From positions 1-37,250 of the forward strand of contig CALLNU010000030.1 of assembly GCA_938005465.1 (NCBI GenBank): a stretch of 37,250 nt of DNA, written 5' to 3'. Below are positions 1-15,353 of this stretch, in pieces (position 1 is the first letter of the stretch; each line of letters opens with the position of its first letter). The notes below the pieces were generated by a model. It saw only the letters and a list, made by a program, of their open reading frames with translations, was not told where the DNA came from and ran no database searches. This DNA is from an uncultured Collinsella sp. (lineage in GTDB: Bacteria > Actinomycetota > Coriobacteriia > Coriobacteriales > Coriobacteriaceae). A program made the position numbers and the translations under genes.

Positions 1-2
1 AC

Positions 3-74
3 GAGGCCTTCCCCAAGAAGGCCGCCGCGGCCAAGCCCCGCCGCGCCACCAGCGAGATGGAGCCCAGGAGATAG
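3..74 (+). CDS. C-terminal tail of an unidentified upstream gene (partial)
   Basis: An open frame enters from the left edge and ends at TAG 72-74. Its 23 visible residues are rich in Ala, Lys and Arg (EAFPKKAAAAKPRR...), with almost only G/C-ending codons, which fits the end of a real high-GC gene. Too little remains to assign a family; a basic Ala/Lys/Arg tail is not diagnostic. It belongs to the same left segment as the cyclo-ligase fragment that follows and may not come from the genome of the rest of the window. Confidence 0.35.
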   Translation, partial: EAFPKKAAAAKPRRATSEMEPRR

Positions 75-124
75 AAGGTATGTAGGACAGAAAAACAGAG
101 GATAAAAGCACAGATTACAAAAGC

Positions 125-1879
125 ATGGAAGATCAAAACATAGAGGGAAAAGACAGGGAGACCAGCGCGCTGTCCAAGAAGTCGCTGCGCCAGCACATCC
201 GCCAGCGCAAGGCGCGCCATACCGACGAGGAACTAGTGGCCCTGTCGCAGCCCATCGTCGAGGCCGTACTGGCCGACCCCCGTTTCCAGAAGGCACAGAC
301 CGTGCTGCTCTACCACTCGCTGCCCGACGAGGTCTATACCCCGGGACTCATCGCCGCCGCGCTGAGGATGGGCAAGCGCGTGCTGCTACCCGTGGTCATC
401 AGCAGGACGGAGATGGAGATCAGGGAGTATCTGCCCACTACGGAGATGGCGCTCAGCGACGACTTCCACATCCTTGAGCCCCAGGGCGCCGCCTTTACCG
501 ACTACGCCTCCGTCGATTGTGCCATCATCCCCGGCATGGCCTTCGACGCCCAGGGCCACCGCCTCGGGCGCGGCCGTGGCTACTATGACCGCTTCCTCGC
601 CCAGGCCGCCGATGTCGAACCCAACCCCGATGCTCCTATCATGAAGATTGCCCAATGGGCCGACTGCCTGCAAAAACTCGGCGTTGGCGCTGTGCTCATC
701 AACCCGCCGCTCGAGTCCGATAGTCACGGCTACGACACGCGCAGCCTGCGCCATATAGACCGTCGCCTGGGCGGGGATGCCGACTTTGCCGCCGTATGCG
801 ACACGCTGCACGCCCATGGCATCCGCGTGGTGCTCGATGCCGTCTTCAACCACGTCGGTCGCGGCTTTTGGGCCTTCCGCGATGTGCAGGAGCGCAAGTG
901 GGATTCGCCGTACAAGGATTGGTTTCACATCAGTTTTGACGGCGACTCCTGCTATGGCGACGGCTTTTGGTACGAGGGTTGGGAAGGCCATTTTGAGCTC
1001 GTGAAGCTCAACTTGCAAAACTCTGCCGTGGTCAATTACCTGCTTGAGTCCGTGCACCGCTGGGCCGAGGTCTTTGGCGTCGACGGCCTGCGCCTGGACG
1101 TCGCCTATATGCTCGACCGCGACTTCATGCGTCGTCTGCATAGCTTCGCCCGTGAGCTCAAGCCCGACTTCGTGCTGATCGGCGAGACGCTCCACGGCGA
1201 CTACAACCAGATCGTCAACGACGAGATGCTCGACTCCTGCACCAACTACGAGTGTTACAAGGGCCTGTACTCCAGCTTTAACTCGGTCAACATGTTCGAG
1301 ATTGCACACTCGCTGCACCGTCAGTTTGGCGGCGACCCCTGGTGCATCTACCGCGGCAAGCACCTGCTGTCGTTTGTCGACAACCACGACGTGCCGCGAC
1401 TGGCAAGCATCCTCACTGACAAGTCGTGCCTGCGTCCCGCCTATGGCATGCTCTTTGGCATGCCGGGCATCCCGTGCGTCTACTATGGCAGCGAGTGGGG
1501 AATTGCTGGCGAAAAGGGCGGCCCCGATGGCGACTGGGCGCTGCGCCCTGCGCTCGATGAGCCTGCGCCCAACGAACTGACGGCGTTCATCACGCAGCTC
1601 GCACACCTTCGTTCGGCCGACGACGCGGCGGCCCGTGCTCTCAACTACGGTGCCTATCGCAATGTGGTGATCCAGAACAAGCAGCTGCTGTTCGAGCGCG
1701 CCTGCGACGACGCGACGGTGCTCGTGGCGGTGAACGCCGTGGACGAGCCTTACACCTTTGGCGCCGGCGAGCTCAACAGCTCCTTTGTCGATTTGCTTGC
1801 CGACGATGCGCCCACGGTCGAGCTGACGGGTACTCTCGAGCTTGCGCCCTACGAGGTGCGCTATCTGTTGAGAGCCTAG
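125..1879 (+). CDS. Composite frame: truncated 5-formyltetrahydrofolate cyclo-ligase fused to N-truncated GH13 alpha-amylase family enzyme
   Basis: Residues ~18-160 match the 5-formyl-THF cyclo-ligase family (folate one-carbon metabolism), ending in the family motif GRGRGYYDRF at ~148-157, but the usual last ~30 residues are missing. From ~residue 162 the frame is a GH13 alpha-amylase-type glycosidase that lacks only its first ~30 residues. Retained catalytic residues are nucleophile Asp325 (GLRLDVA), acid/base Glu354 (LIGE) and transition-state Asp422 (FVDNHD). A C-terminal beta domain closes the protein. The two halves have unrelated functions and the join lies near nt 600-640. Arg codons also change there: AGG is common before the join, CGC/CGT after it. 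I infer an assembly or recombination chimera rather than a working bifunctional enzyme. No clear ribosome binding site precedes ATG 125. The GH13 part probably acts on cytoplasmic maltodextrins, since no signal peptide is seen, but its true N-terminus is absent. Confidence 0.8.
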   Translation: MEDQNIEGKDRETSALSKKSLRQHIRQRKARHTDEELVALSQPIVEAVLADPRFQKAQTVLLYHSLPDEVYTPGLIAAALRMGKRVLLPVVISRTEMEIREYLPTTEMALSDDFHILEPQGAAFTDYASVDCAIIPGMAFDAQGHRLGRGRGYYDRFLAQAADVEPNPDAPIMKIAQWADCLQKLGVGAVLINPPLESDSHGYDTRSLRHIDRRLGGDADFAAVCDTLHAHGIRVVLDAVFNHVGRGFWAFRDVQERKWDSPYKDWFHISFDGDSCYGDGFWYEGWEGHFELVKLNLQNSAVVNYLLESVHRWAEVFGVDGLRLDVAYMLDRDFMRRLHSFARELKPDFVLIGETLHGDYNQIVNDEMLDSCTNYECYKGLYSSFNSVNMFEIAHSLHRQFGGDPWCIYRGKHLLSFVDNHDVPRLASILTDKSCLRPAYGMLFGMPGIPCVYYGSEWGIAGEKGGPDGDWALRPALDEPAPNELTAFITQLAHLRSADDAAARALNYGAYRNVVIQNKQLLFERACDDATVLVAVNAVDEPYTFGAGELNSSFVDLLADDAPTVELTGTLELAPYEVRYLLRA

Positions 1880-1882
1880 CCC

Positions 1883-2446
1883 ATGGCCGTGTCTGACGAG
1901 GACTATCAACATATTGAGCATGGGTTTGAGCCTGTGTTCGACCAGCGCTCGCGCGTTTTGGTGCTGGGGTCGTTTCCCTCGGTGCTCTCGCGTGCCAATG
2001 CCTTCTACTATGGCAATCCGCAGAACCGCTTTTGGCGTGTGATGGCCGCGTGCCTCGGTGTATCCGTGCCGTCCAACGAGGGCGATCCTTTGGCAAGCGG
2101 TGAGCCCGCGACGCTCGATGCCTCGATTGCCGCCAAGCGCTCCATGCTGCTGAACGGCGGCGTGGCCCTGTGGGATGTAATCGAGAGCTGCGACATCAAG
2201 GGCTCGAGTGACGCTAGCATCAAAAACGTCGTTCCGGCGCATGCCGAGCGTATTACCGGCGCAGCTCCTATCGAGGTCGTTGTCTGTAACGGCGGCACGG
2301 CAGGTCGGCTCTACAAGCGCTATCTACAAGAGCGCACCGGGCTGCCGGCCATCGTTCTGCCGTCGACAAGTCCCGCCAATGCGGCGTGGCGCCTGGAACG
2401 CCTTGTCGAGCGCTGGCGCGATGTCGTTGATTGGGGCGCTCTGTAA
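1883..2446 (+). CDS. DNA-deoxyinosine glycosylase / uracil-DNA glycosylase superfamily protein
   Basis: This 187-residue protein resembles the hypoxanthine (deoxyinosine)-DNA glycosylase branch of the UDG superfamily, which removes deaminated bases at the start of base-excision repair. Visible family signatures are VLVLGSFPS near residue 28, the YYGNPQNRFW block near residue 43 that forms the base pocket, and the C-terminal STSPANA loop near residue 161. Length is normal for a single-domain UDG. It starts 3 nt after the glycosidase stop and is probably translated from the same mRNA; the ribosome binding site is weak. Substrate (U versus Hx) cannot be decided from sequence alone. Confidence 0.8.
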   Translation: MAVSDEDYQHIEHGFEPVFDQRSRVLVLGSFPSVLSRANAFYYGNPQNRFWRVMAACLGVSVPSNEGDPLASGEPATLDASIAAKRSMLLNGGVALWDVIESCDIKGSSDASIKNVVPAHAERITGAAPIEVVVCNGGTAGRLYKRYLQERTGLPAIVLPSTSPANAAWRLERLVERWRDVVDWGAL

Positions 2447-2447
2447 T

Positions 2448-3107
2448 TTAGATATCTGGTTGGGCGCGGGTGCCGAGGCGTTTCATGATGGCATGCCAGA
2501 TCGGTGCGGGCAGCGCGGGCTTGGCGCGCACCATGCCGTCGGCATCGACGCTTTCGGCATTGCCGCCGCCAAGTCGCTGCGCATGCTCAACGGAGCAGCC
2601 CATGCGCACAGCGCCCACAAGCTTATCCATCGCTTCCGAAAAAGGCCGGCGTAAGAGACCCATGCGTGGGGAATGGCGAAGCGCTGCGATGCCGCTGCCG
2701 GCACAGATGACAACACCGTCACACCATGGTAGGTCACGTAGAATACATGCCCGGTATAGGCGGTCGAGGACTTCGTCCGCCTGCTTGTTGTTTTTGGACG
2801 CGGCCTGGACGACGACATAGATGCGTGTCTCTGTATTTCCAAAGCGATTGAGTATCTCCTCGACAGCGATCATAGCCTCATCGTCAAATGCATCATCAAC
2901 AGCGAGCACCATGCCATCGACTACACCGGCGTCATCCGCCTCCAAATCGATCGGGCGGGGGAGCTCGGTGCCAGAAAGCTGAGCATAGGCGGCGATGGCA
3001 TCCTGCAGGTCCCAGAGCAAAAACTCAAGATCGGCACTATTGGGAATGCTGATATACGCAATGGTTTGCAGCGTTTTTGGTACATCGCTGCGCGCGGTCG
3101 GCTCCAT
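2448..3107 (-). CDS. Hypothetical protein, possibly flavodoxin-like
   Basis: A 219-residue minus-strand frame, convergent with the glycosylase gene (one base between their stops) and divergent from the aminotransferase. A GC-matched ribosome binding site (AAAGGAGG on the minus strand, just beyond nt 3107) supports ATG at 3107. I do not recognise the family with certainty. It has an acidic N-terminal half, a central alternating strand (RIYVVVQAAS), a Cys-containing strand WCDGVVICAGSG and the turn RHSPRMGLLRRPF. That alternating alpha/beta pattern recalls flavodoxin or NADPH-FMN reductase folds, but no clear FMN-binding loop is visible. There is no signal peptide or membrane segment, so it is likely cytosolic. 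Confidence 0.6.
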   Translation of the reverse strand: MEPTARSDVPKTLQTIAYISIPNSADLEFLLWDLQDAIAAYAQLSGTELPRPIDLEADDAGVVDGMVLAVDDAFDDEAMIAVEEILNRFGNTETRIYVVVQAASKNNKQADEVLDRLYRACILRDLPWCDGVVICAGSGIAALRHSPRMGLLRRPFSEAMDKLVGAVRMGCSVEHAQRLGGGNAESVDADGMVRAKPALPAPIWHAIMKRLGTRAQPDI

Positions 3108-3200
3108 GCTGCCTCCTTTCCGGTTGGTTTCCGTTTAGGTTACACCGTCTGGTGGCGCCCCGCCGCGCTATCCTAGTGCAACCCTTACGAAAGGAACGCC

Positions 3201-4337
3201 ATGCGTCTGCCCATGAATACCTCGCTTGCCACGCTCAAGCCCTCCGGCATCCGCCGGATCAACGCACTCGCCGCCCAGCATCCGGGGTGCATCGCGCTCG
3301 CGCTCGGCGAGCCCGATTTTCCCACGCCCGATGTGATTAGCGCCGAGGTGACCGCCGCACTGGACCGCGGTGACACGCACTATCCGCCCAACAACGGTCG
3401 CCCCGCCCTGCGTGATGCACTGTCCAAATATATGGATGACGCGGGCCTGGCGTTTTCCGCCGATGAGGTCATCCTGACCGACGGTGCGACCGAGGCACTG
3501 TCGGCTACATTCATGGCTATGCTCAACCCAGGCGACGAGGTCATTATCCCCACGCCGGCCTTTGGCCTGTACGAGAGCATCGTCGTGGCCAATCACGCCA
3601 AAGCGGTCTTTTTGGATACGGAGCCTGCGCAATTCCAGATTGACGAGGATGCGCTTCGTGCTTGCGTGACGCCGGCGACCAAGGCCATCGTCATCTGCTC
3701 GCCCAACAATCCTACGGGTTGCATCCTCAACGCGGCATCGCTCGACGCCGTGGCGCGCGTGGCGGAGCAGGCGGGCATCTACGTGGTCTGCGACGACGTA
3801 TACAACCGCCTGGTTTATGTGGATGGCTACGAGCGCTTTGCCCAGCGTCACCCGGAGCTGCGTGAACAGACGGTCATCATCGAGAGCTTCTCCAAGCCCT
3901 GGTCCATGACCGGCTGGCGCCTGGGCTGGCTCGCGGCAGCGGCACCCGTCATCGCCGAGATCGCCAAGGCTCACCAATACTTAGTATCGAGTGCCGTCTC
4001 CTTCGAAATGGACGCCGCAGCCCGAGCCCTGACCGTCGACCCCACCCCCATGCTCGAAGTCTACCGAACCCGTCGCGAACACGTACTCGCAGCCTTAGAC
4101 GCCATGGGCCTCGACGTAGTTGAACCGGCGGGAGCCTTCTATACCTTCCCGAGCATCAAACAATTCGGCCTAACCAGCGAAGACTTCTGCATCAAAGCCA
4201 TCAAAGAAGCAAACGTAGCCCTAGTCCCGGGCGACTGCTTCGGCACCGAAGGCCACGTCCGCCTCAGCTATTGCGTTTCCGATAAAGATCTGGACGAAGG
4301 CCTAACCCGCCTGTCCAACTTTGTTTCAACCCTGTAG
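3201..4337 (+). CDS. Class I/II PLP-dependent aminotransferase
   Basis: A 378-residue aspartate-aminotransferase fold-type I enzyme that transfers an amino group between an amino acid and a 2-oxoacid. Evidence: LGEPDFPTP near residue 35, SPNNPTG near 170 (Asn contacts PLP), and Schiff-base Lys232 in SFSKPWSMTGWRLG. It is full length and cytosolic. ATG 3201 has AAAGGA eight bases upstream; ATG 3213 is a weaker alternative. A possible -10 TATCCT lies at 3169-3174. Substrate is not readable; aspartate or aromatic amino acids are both possible. Oddity: from about nt 3975 synonymous codons switch from GAG/AAG/CAG to GAA/AAA/CAA and GTA/CTA/TTA while protein similarity to the family continues to the end. 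Repeat element A begins 53 nt after the stop. Confidence 0.88.
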   Translation: MRLPMNTSLATLKPSGIRRINALAAQHPGCIALALGEPDFPTPDVISAEVTAALDRGDTHYPPNNGRPALRDALSKYMDDAGLAFSADEVILTDGATEALSATFMAMLNPGDEVIIPTPAFGLYESIVVANHAKAVFLDTEPAQFQIDEDALRACVTPATKAIVICSPNNPTGCILNAASLDAVARVAEQAGIYVVCDDVYNRLVYVDGYERFAQRHPELREQTVIIESFSKPWSMTGWRLGWLAAAAPVIAEIAKAHQYLVSSAVSFEMDAAARALTVDPTPMLEVYRTRREHVLAALDAMGLDVVEPAGAFYTFPSIKQFGLTSEDFCIKAIKEANVALVPGDCFGTEGHVRLSYCVSDKDLDEGLTRLSNFVSTL

Positions 4338-4389
4338 CCCTCAGGGATGCAACACATCAGCCTACCGACATAAGGGTTATGCGTGGGGC

Positions 4390-4607
4390 GCGTCGCTCAA
4401 CGGACACGAGGATTCGCAGTAAAGTTACCGTAGCTCCGGCCCGAGGGGACGGGTCGAAATTTTCGTAGATTCCGCACGAGCCGAAGGCCACTTAATGTGG
4501 CCTTCGAGCGAGCCCAGGACTTGACCGAGCGAAAATCTCGACCCGTCCCCTCGGGTTGGAGCGTATGCAGGGTTTGTGTACGAATCCTCGCGCCCGTTGA
4601 CCGACGC
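4390..4607 (+). repeat. Structured element copy A (conserved core inside variable inverted-repeat arms)
   Basis: The arms come in two blocks. Outer block 4390-4416 pairs with 4581-4607 (27 nt, 3 mismatches). Inner block 4433-4465 pairs with 4530-4562 (33 nt, two G-U wobbles and one mismatch). The core 4466-4529 contains TTCCGCACG at 4470-4478, a 10-bp hairpin 4482-4491/4497-4506 with loop TTAAT, and CAGGACT near 4515. The core is shared with copies B (17253-17393) and C (34510-34674); the arms are not. It lies between the aminotransferase and the rplJ leader, and its outer right arm overlaps the predicted rplJ -35 box. Confidence 0.85.
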
Positions 4608-4625
4608 CGGGGTCCCCGCCATAAT
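4597..4625 (+). promoter_or_regulatory. Predicted housekeeping promoter of rplJ-rplL
   Basis: TTGACC (4597-4602), a 17-nt spacer, then CATAAT (4620-4625). This places the start near 4632, directly ahead of the L10 leader. The -35 lies inside the outer right arm of structured element A, so folding of the element and promoter use could interact. Confidence 0.6.
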
Positions 4626-4639
4626 ACTTCCGGTTCACG

Positions 4640-4720
4640 CACGAATCCGCTGCCAGAGACAGCCGGTGCAAACGGGCATCGCCCGCGAGCTTAATGGGAT
4701 ATCCCGCCAGCCGAGGTGGT
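4640..4720 (+). ncRNA. L10 leader RNA (autoregulatory binding site for L10-(L12)4)
   Basis: The segment carries the hallmarks of the bacterial L10 leader: GAGACAGCCGGTG at 4656-4668, AGCTTAAT at 4688-4695 and CCCGCCAGCCGAGG at 4703-4716, in the expected order ahead of rplJ. In the known family this RNA folds with a kink-turn and is bound by the L10-L7/L12 complex, which represses its own operon. Confidence 0.75.
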
Positions 4721-4739
4721 CGAGTAGATATGTCTTCTC

Positions 4740-4776
4740 GCCCCCGTCGCTCATACAGCGCGGGGGCTTTCTTTTT
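4740..4776 (+). terminator. Intrinsic terminator-like hairpin in the rplJ leader (attenuator candidate)
   Basis: Stem GCCCCCG-t-CGCT (4740-4751) pairs with AGCGCGGGGGC (4757-4767) around loop CATAC and is followed by TTTCTTTTT. It lies downstream of the L10 leader and 65 nt before the rplJ start, where a leader attenuator would be expected. The sequence shows the terminator; attenuation is inferred. Confidence 0.65.
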
Positions 4777-4841
4777 GGACATGCCCCCGTCACGTCCTTG
4801 TGGCGGACCGTGCCCGGAAAGAATTCGAGGAGGTGTAATTC

Positions 4842-5363
4842 ATGCCCCAGCAGTACAAAATCGACAAGGTTGCAGAGATCGAGTCCCGTATCGCCGAGAA
4901 CGCCGGTCTGTTCGTCGTCAACTACAACGGTCTGACGGTTAAGCAGGCTCAGGAGCTGCGTCATCAGCTTCGCGAGTGCGGTGCCGAGATGAAGGTCTAC
5001 AAGAACAACCTGGTCAAGATCGCCCTCAAGAACCAGGAGCAGCCCGAGATCGACGAGATCCTCGCCGGCCCCGTCGCTTATGTGTTCTACGAGTCCGAGC
5101 CGGTCGAGGCCGCTAAGGCCCTTAAGGACTTCTCCGCTAAGTCCAAGGGCGTCCTTGAGATCAAGGGCGGTATCTCCGACGGCAAGGCCGTTTCCGCTGA
5201 TGATGTTAAGGCTATCGCCGAGCTGCCCACCAAGGATCAGCTTCTCGGCCAGATCGCCGGTCTCATCTCCGGTTTCGCTCGCGACATCGCTGTCTGCGTC
5301 AACGGCGTTTCCTCTGGTCTCGCTCGTTCGATTCAGCAGGTCTCCGAGCAGAAGGCAGCCTAG
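4842..5363 (+). CDS. rplJ: 50S ribosomal protein L10
   Basis: A 173-residue L10 that forms the base of the L7/L12 stalk on the large subunit. The N-terminal domain shows the typical YNGLTVKQAQELRHQLR helix and KVYKNNLVKIAL; the C-terminal helix that docks L12 dimers ends the protein. Ribosome binding site GAGGAGGTG lies just upstream of ATG 4842. The gene follows an L10 leader and attenuator and precedes rplL by 102 nt, a spacer containing a small GC hairpin near 5377-5392. Usual neighbours rplK-rplA are absent: an aminotransferase and structured element A sit upstream instead. Translation is likely autoregulated by the L10-L12 complex. Confidence 0.96.
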   Translation: MPQQYKIDKVAEIESRIAENAGLFVVNYNGLTVKQAQELRHQLRECGAEMKVYKNNLVKIALKNQEQPEIDEILAGPVAYVFYESEPVEAAKALKDFSAKSKGVLEIKGGISDGKAVSADDVKAIAELPTKDQLLGQIAGLISGFARDIAVCVNGVSSGLARSIQQVSEQKAA

Positions 5364-5465
5364 TCGCTGTTTTCACCCGCGGCGGCAACGCCGCACCCCT
5401 GGCGCATTCGCGCCGTGTTTTAACTGATCTCCGTGCACAGACACGGAAACCGAAAGGACTTAGAA

Positions 5466-5843
5466 ATGGCTAAGCTTACCACCGATGAGATCATCGATGC
5501 TCTTAAGGAAATGACCCTTCTCGAGGCTTCCGAGCTCGTCAAGGCTATCGAGGACACCTTCGGCGTTTCCGCCGCTGCTCCTGCCGCTGTTGTCGCCGCT
5601 CCCGCTGCTGGCGCCGCTGAGGCCGAGGAGAAGACCGAGTTTGACGTCGTGCTCGAGGGCTTCGGCGACAACAAGATCCAGGTCATCAAGGCCGTCCGTG
5701 AGCTCACCAACCTTGGCCTGAAGGAGGCCAAGGAGGTCGTCGAGGGCGCTCCCAAGGCTGTTCTCGAGGGTGCCAAGAAGGAGGACGCCGAGGCTGCCAA
5801 GGAGAAGCTCGAGGCTGCTGGCGCTGCTGTCACCCTCAAGTAA
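5466..5843 (+). CDS. rplL: 50S ribosomal protein L7/L12
   Basis: A 125-residue stalk protein that recruits translational GTPases. N-terminal dimerisation helices (LTTDEIIDALKEMTLLEASELV) are followed by the flexible Ala-rich hinge near residues 36-52 and the C-terminal factor-binding domain (KIQVIKAVRELTNLGLKEAKEVVE). ATG 5466 is chosen over an in-frame upstream ATG at 5433 because AAAGGA precedes it at proper distance and the family starts there. Codons are strongly biased, as expected for high expression. A terminator follows immediately. Confidence 0.96.
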   Translation: MAKLTTDEIIDALKEMTLLEASELVKAIEDTFGVSAAAPAAVVAAPAAGAAEAEEKTEFDVVLEGFGDNKIQVIKAVRELTNLGLKEAKEVVEGAPKAVLEGAKKEDAEAAKEKLEAAGAAVTLK

Positions 5844-5870
5844 TCAGGCTTTCTCGCCAGATTTCTTTGC

Positions 5871-5908
5871 AGACGGGGTTCGCATTGCGAGCCCCGTCTT
5901 TTTTGTTT
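5871..5908 (+). terminator. Intrinsic terminator of rplJL
   Basis: A 13-bp stem (5871-5883 with 5887-5899, loop ATT, one G-U pair) is followed by a T-rich tract to 5908. It separates rplJL from galU. The 250 nt between this terminator and galU hold a putative promoter and no further gene that I can support. Confidence 0.9.
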
Positions 5909-6033
5909 TTCGGTCCCTCGACATCGGTAGCTCAAACTGCCATGTTCTGTGATTTGCGTCGTATCGGGCGCCCTGCCGTTGGGCAATAAAATTGCACCAT
6001 TCGAGCAATAATTTGCGTTGACCTGCTGAAGAA

Positions 6034-6061
6034 TTGTCTCTGCCTTGTAGCGACATATAGT
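6034..6061 (+). promoter_or_regulatory. Candidate galU promoter
   Basis: TTGTCT (6034-6039), a 16-nt spacer and TATAGT (6056-6061) lie in the AT-richer gap upstream of galU. A nearby TTGACC at 6018 has no good -10 partner. Supported only by motif match and position. Confidence 0.4.
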
Positions 6062-6157
6062 TCCAGCGGTAAGATGCTTGGGTATCGCAATTTGGTCTGC
6101 GGCTGTGTGCCGCACGCATGGGGCGCTTTTGCGCCTGCGAAAGGATCTTTGAATAAC

Positions 6158-7066
6158 ATGAAGGCAATCATCCCCGCCGCCGGTCTTGGCACGCGTTTTC
6201 TGCCTGGCACCAAGTGCACGCCCAAAGAGATGCTGCCGGTGCTCGACAAGCCCGTCATTCAGTACGTCGTCGAGGAGGCGCTCGACCCCGAGGAAGTCGA
6301 CGACGCCATCATCGTTACTTCTCCCGGCAAGCCCGAGCTGCTGAACTACTTCCAGCCCGATCGCTCGCTCGAGAACCTGCTGCGCGAGCGCGGCAAGAAC
6401 GCCTATGCCGATGCCGTCGCCCACGCTGGCGGTATGCCGGTCGACTTCCGCTATCAGTACGAGCCCAAGGGCCTCGGTCACGCCATTCGCTCTGCCGCCG
6501 ACGCCGTGGCAGGGGAGAACTTCCTGGTTCTTCTGGGCGACTACGTTGTGCCCAACCGTGATATCTGCGACAAGATGCTTGCCGTCTCCAAGGAGCACGG
6601 TGGCGCTTCGGTTATCGCCGTTGCCGCGTGTGCTCCCGAGGAAGTTAGCCGCTACGGCGTTATCGCCGGTGAGCGCGTGGGCTCGCTCGAGGGCGCCGAG
6701 GATGTTGCCGATGGCGAGCCCGGTGCCGTGTGGCGCATCGGCGGCCTGGTGGAGAAGCCTGCCCCCGAGGCGGCTCCGTCCAACCTGTACATCGTCGGTC
6801 GCTACCTGCTGAGCCCGCTGGTCATGGACCTTCTTGCCGACCAGCAGGCCGGTAAGGGCGGCGAGATTCAGCTGACCGACGCTATGGCCCGTTCGCTCGA
6901 TCGCGAGGCCATGTACGCTGTCGTCATTGACCCGCTGTCGGGCTACGACACCGGTACCCCGTCTGGCTGGATGGCCACCAACGCCCTCATGGCCGCAAGC
7001 GATCCTCGCTTTGCAAGCGCCTTCTGGGACGCCATCGACGAGCGCGGCGGCTTGATGCGCAAGTAA
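6158..7066 (+). CDS. galU: UTP-glucose-1-phosphate uridylyltransferase
   Basis: GalU makes UDP-glucose from UTP and glucose-1-phosphate for cell-envelope glycans and galactose metabolism; it is cytosolic. The N-terminal nucleotide-binding motif is AAGLGTRFLPGTKCTPKEMLPV, followed by KPVIQYVVEEA and later EPKGLGHAI with the FLVLLGDYV strand, and GEIQLTDAM near the C-terminus; about 302 residues, normal length. ATG 6158 is 13 nt from the AAAGGA box; TTG 6149 (adding MNN) has better spacing and may be the real start. The gene sits between rplL and rpoB with its own promoter region and terminator, interrupting the common rplJL-rpoBC arrangement. Confidence 0.93.
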   Translation: MKAIIPAAGLGTRFLPGTKCTPKEMLPVLDKPVIQYVVEEALDPEEVDDAIIVTSPGKPELLNYFQPDRSLENLLRERGKNAYADAVAHAGGMPVDFRYQYEPKGLGHAIRSAADAVAGENFLVLLGDYVVPNRDICDKMLAVSKEHGGASVIAVAACAPEEVSRYGVIAGERVGSLEGAEDVADGEPGAVWRIGGLVEKPAPEAAPSNLYIVGRYLLSPLVMDLLADQQAGKGGEIQLTDAMARSLDREAMYAVVIDPLSGYDTGTPSGWMATNALMAASDPRFASAFWDAIDERGGLMRK

Positions 7067-7086
7067 GCCTTCGGGCATCGACATTT

Positions 7087-7120
7087 ACGGGCGCGGACCT
7101 CGGTTCGCGCCCGTTTTTTA
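7087..7120 (+). terminator. Intrinsic terminator of galU
   Basis: Stem ACGGGCGCG (7087-7095) with CGCGCCCGT (7106-7114) around a 10-nt loop, followed by TTTTTT. It insulates rpoBC from galU. Confidence 0.9.
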
Positions 7121-7252
7121 TAAGAGCTGCGATTGCCGGCTCTCTGTTCACAGAAAATATATGAACAGGTGTTCGACGCACATACATCTACCTGCGTGTT
7201 TTCTGATGAAAAACTTTGCTACTCCAAAAACTCAATCACGTCAAGGCTTTTC

Positions 7253-7280
7253 TTGCTCAACGGTCGGTACCTGATAAACT
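7253..7280 (+). promoter_or_regulatory. Predicted rpoB promoter with extended -10
   Basis: TTGCTC (7253-7258), a 16-nt spacer and TAAACT (7275-7280) preceded by TG one base upstream (TGATAAACT), giving an extended -10. The start would be near 7287, with a leader of about 67 nt. Upstream, 7121-7252 is AT-richer, holds a spaced palindrome (CTGTTCA 7144-7150, TGAACAG 7162-7168) and contains no gene. Confidence 0.5.
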
Positions 7281-7353
7281 ATTAGGTTGCGATAACTGGC
7301 GAAGCTATGCCTCGCCAATCCACCGAGCATTTCCGTGAAGGAGGAAAAACCTG

Positions 7354-10845
<3,492 letters not shown>

Positions 10846-10851
10846 TTGACT

Positions 10852-15327
<4,476 letters not shown>

Positions 15328-15353
15328 TTTCCTAGTACGTTAACCGTCCTTCC

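Noticed and set aside
386..2242. A 618-codon minus-strand open frame across the cyclo-ligase/GH13 and glycosylase genes
   Set aside because: The plus-strand frames have complete catalytic motifs; the minus frame spans two genes with no recognisable protein features.
4640..4720. tRNA-like folding near the rplJ promoter
   Set aside because: No acceptor/anticodon arrangement or TTCGA-type T-loop in place; the segment matches the L10 leader instead.
5420..7084. A 554-codon minus-strand open frame opposite rplL and galU
   Set aside because: Crosses a terminator and two clear plus-strand genes; no domain pattern.
10846..10851. TTG 10846 as the rpoC start
   Set aside because: Only 3 nt from the AAGGAG box; GTG 10852 has proper spacing and gives the expected N-terminus.
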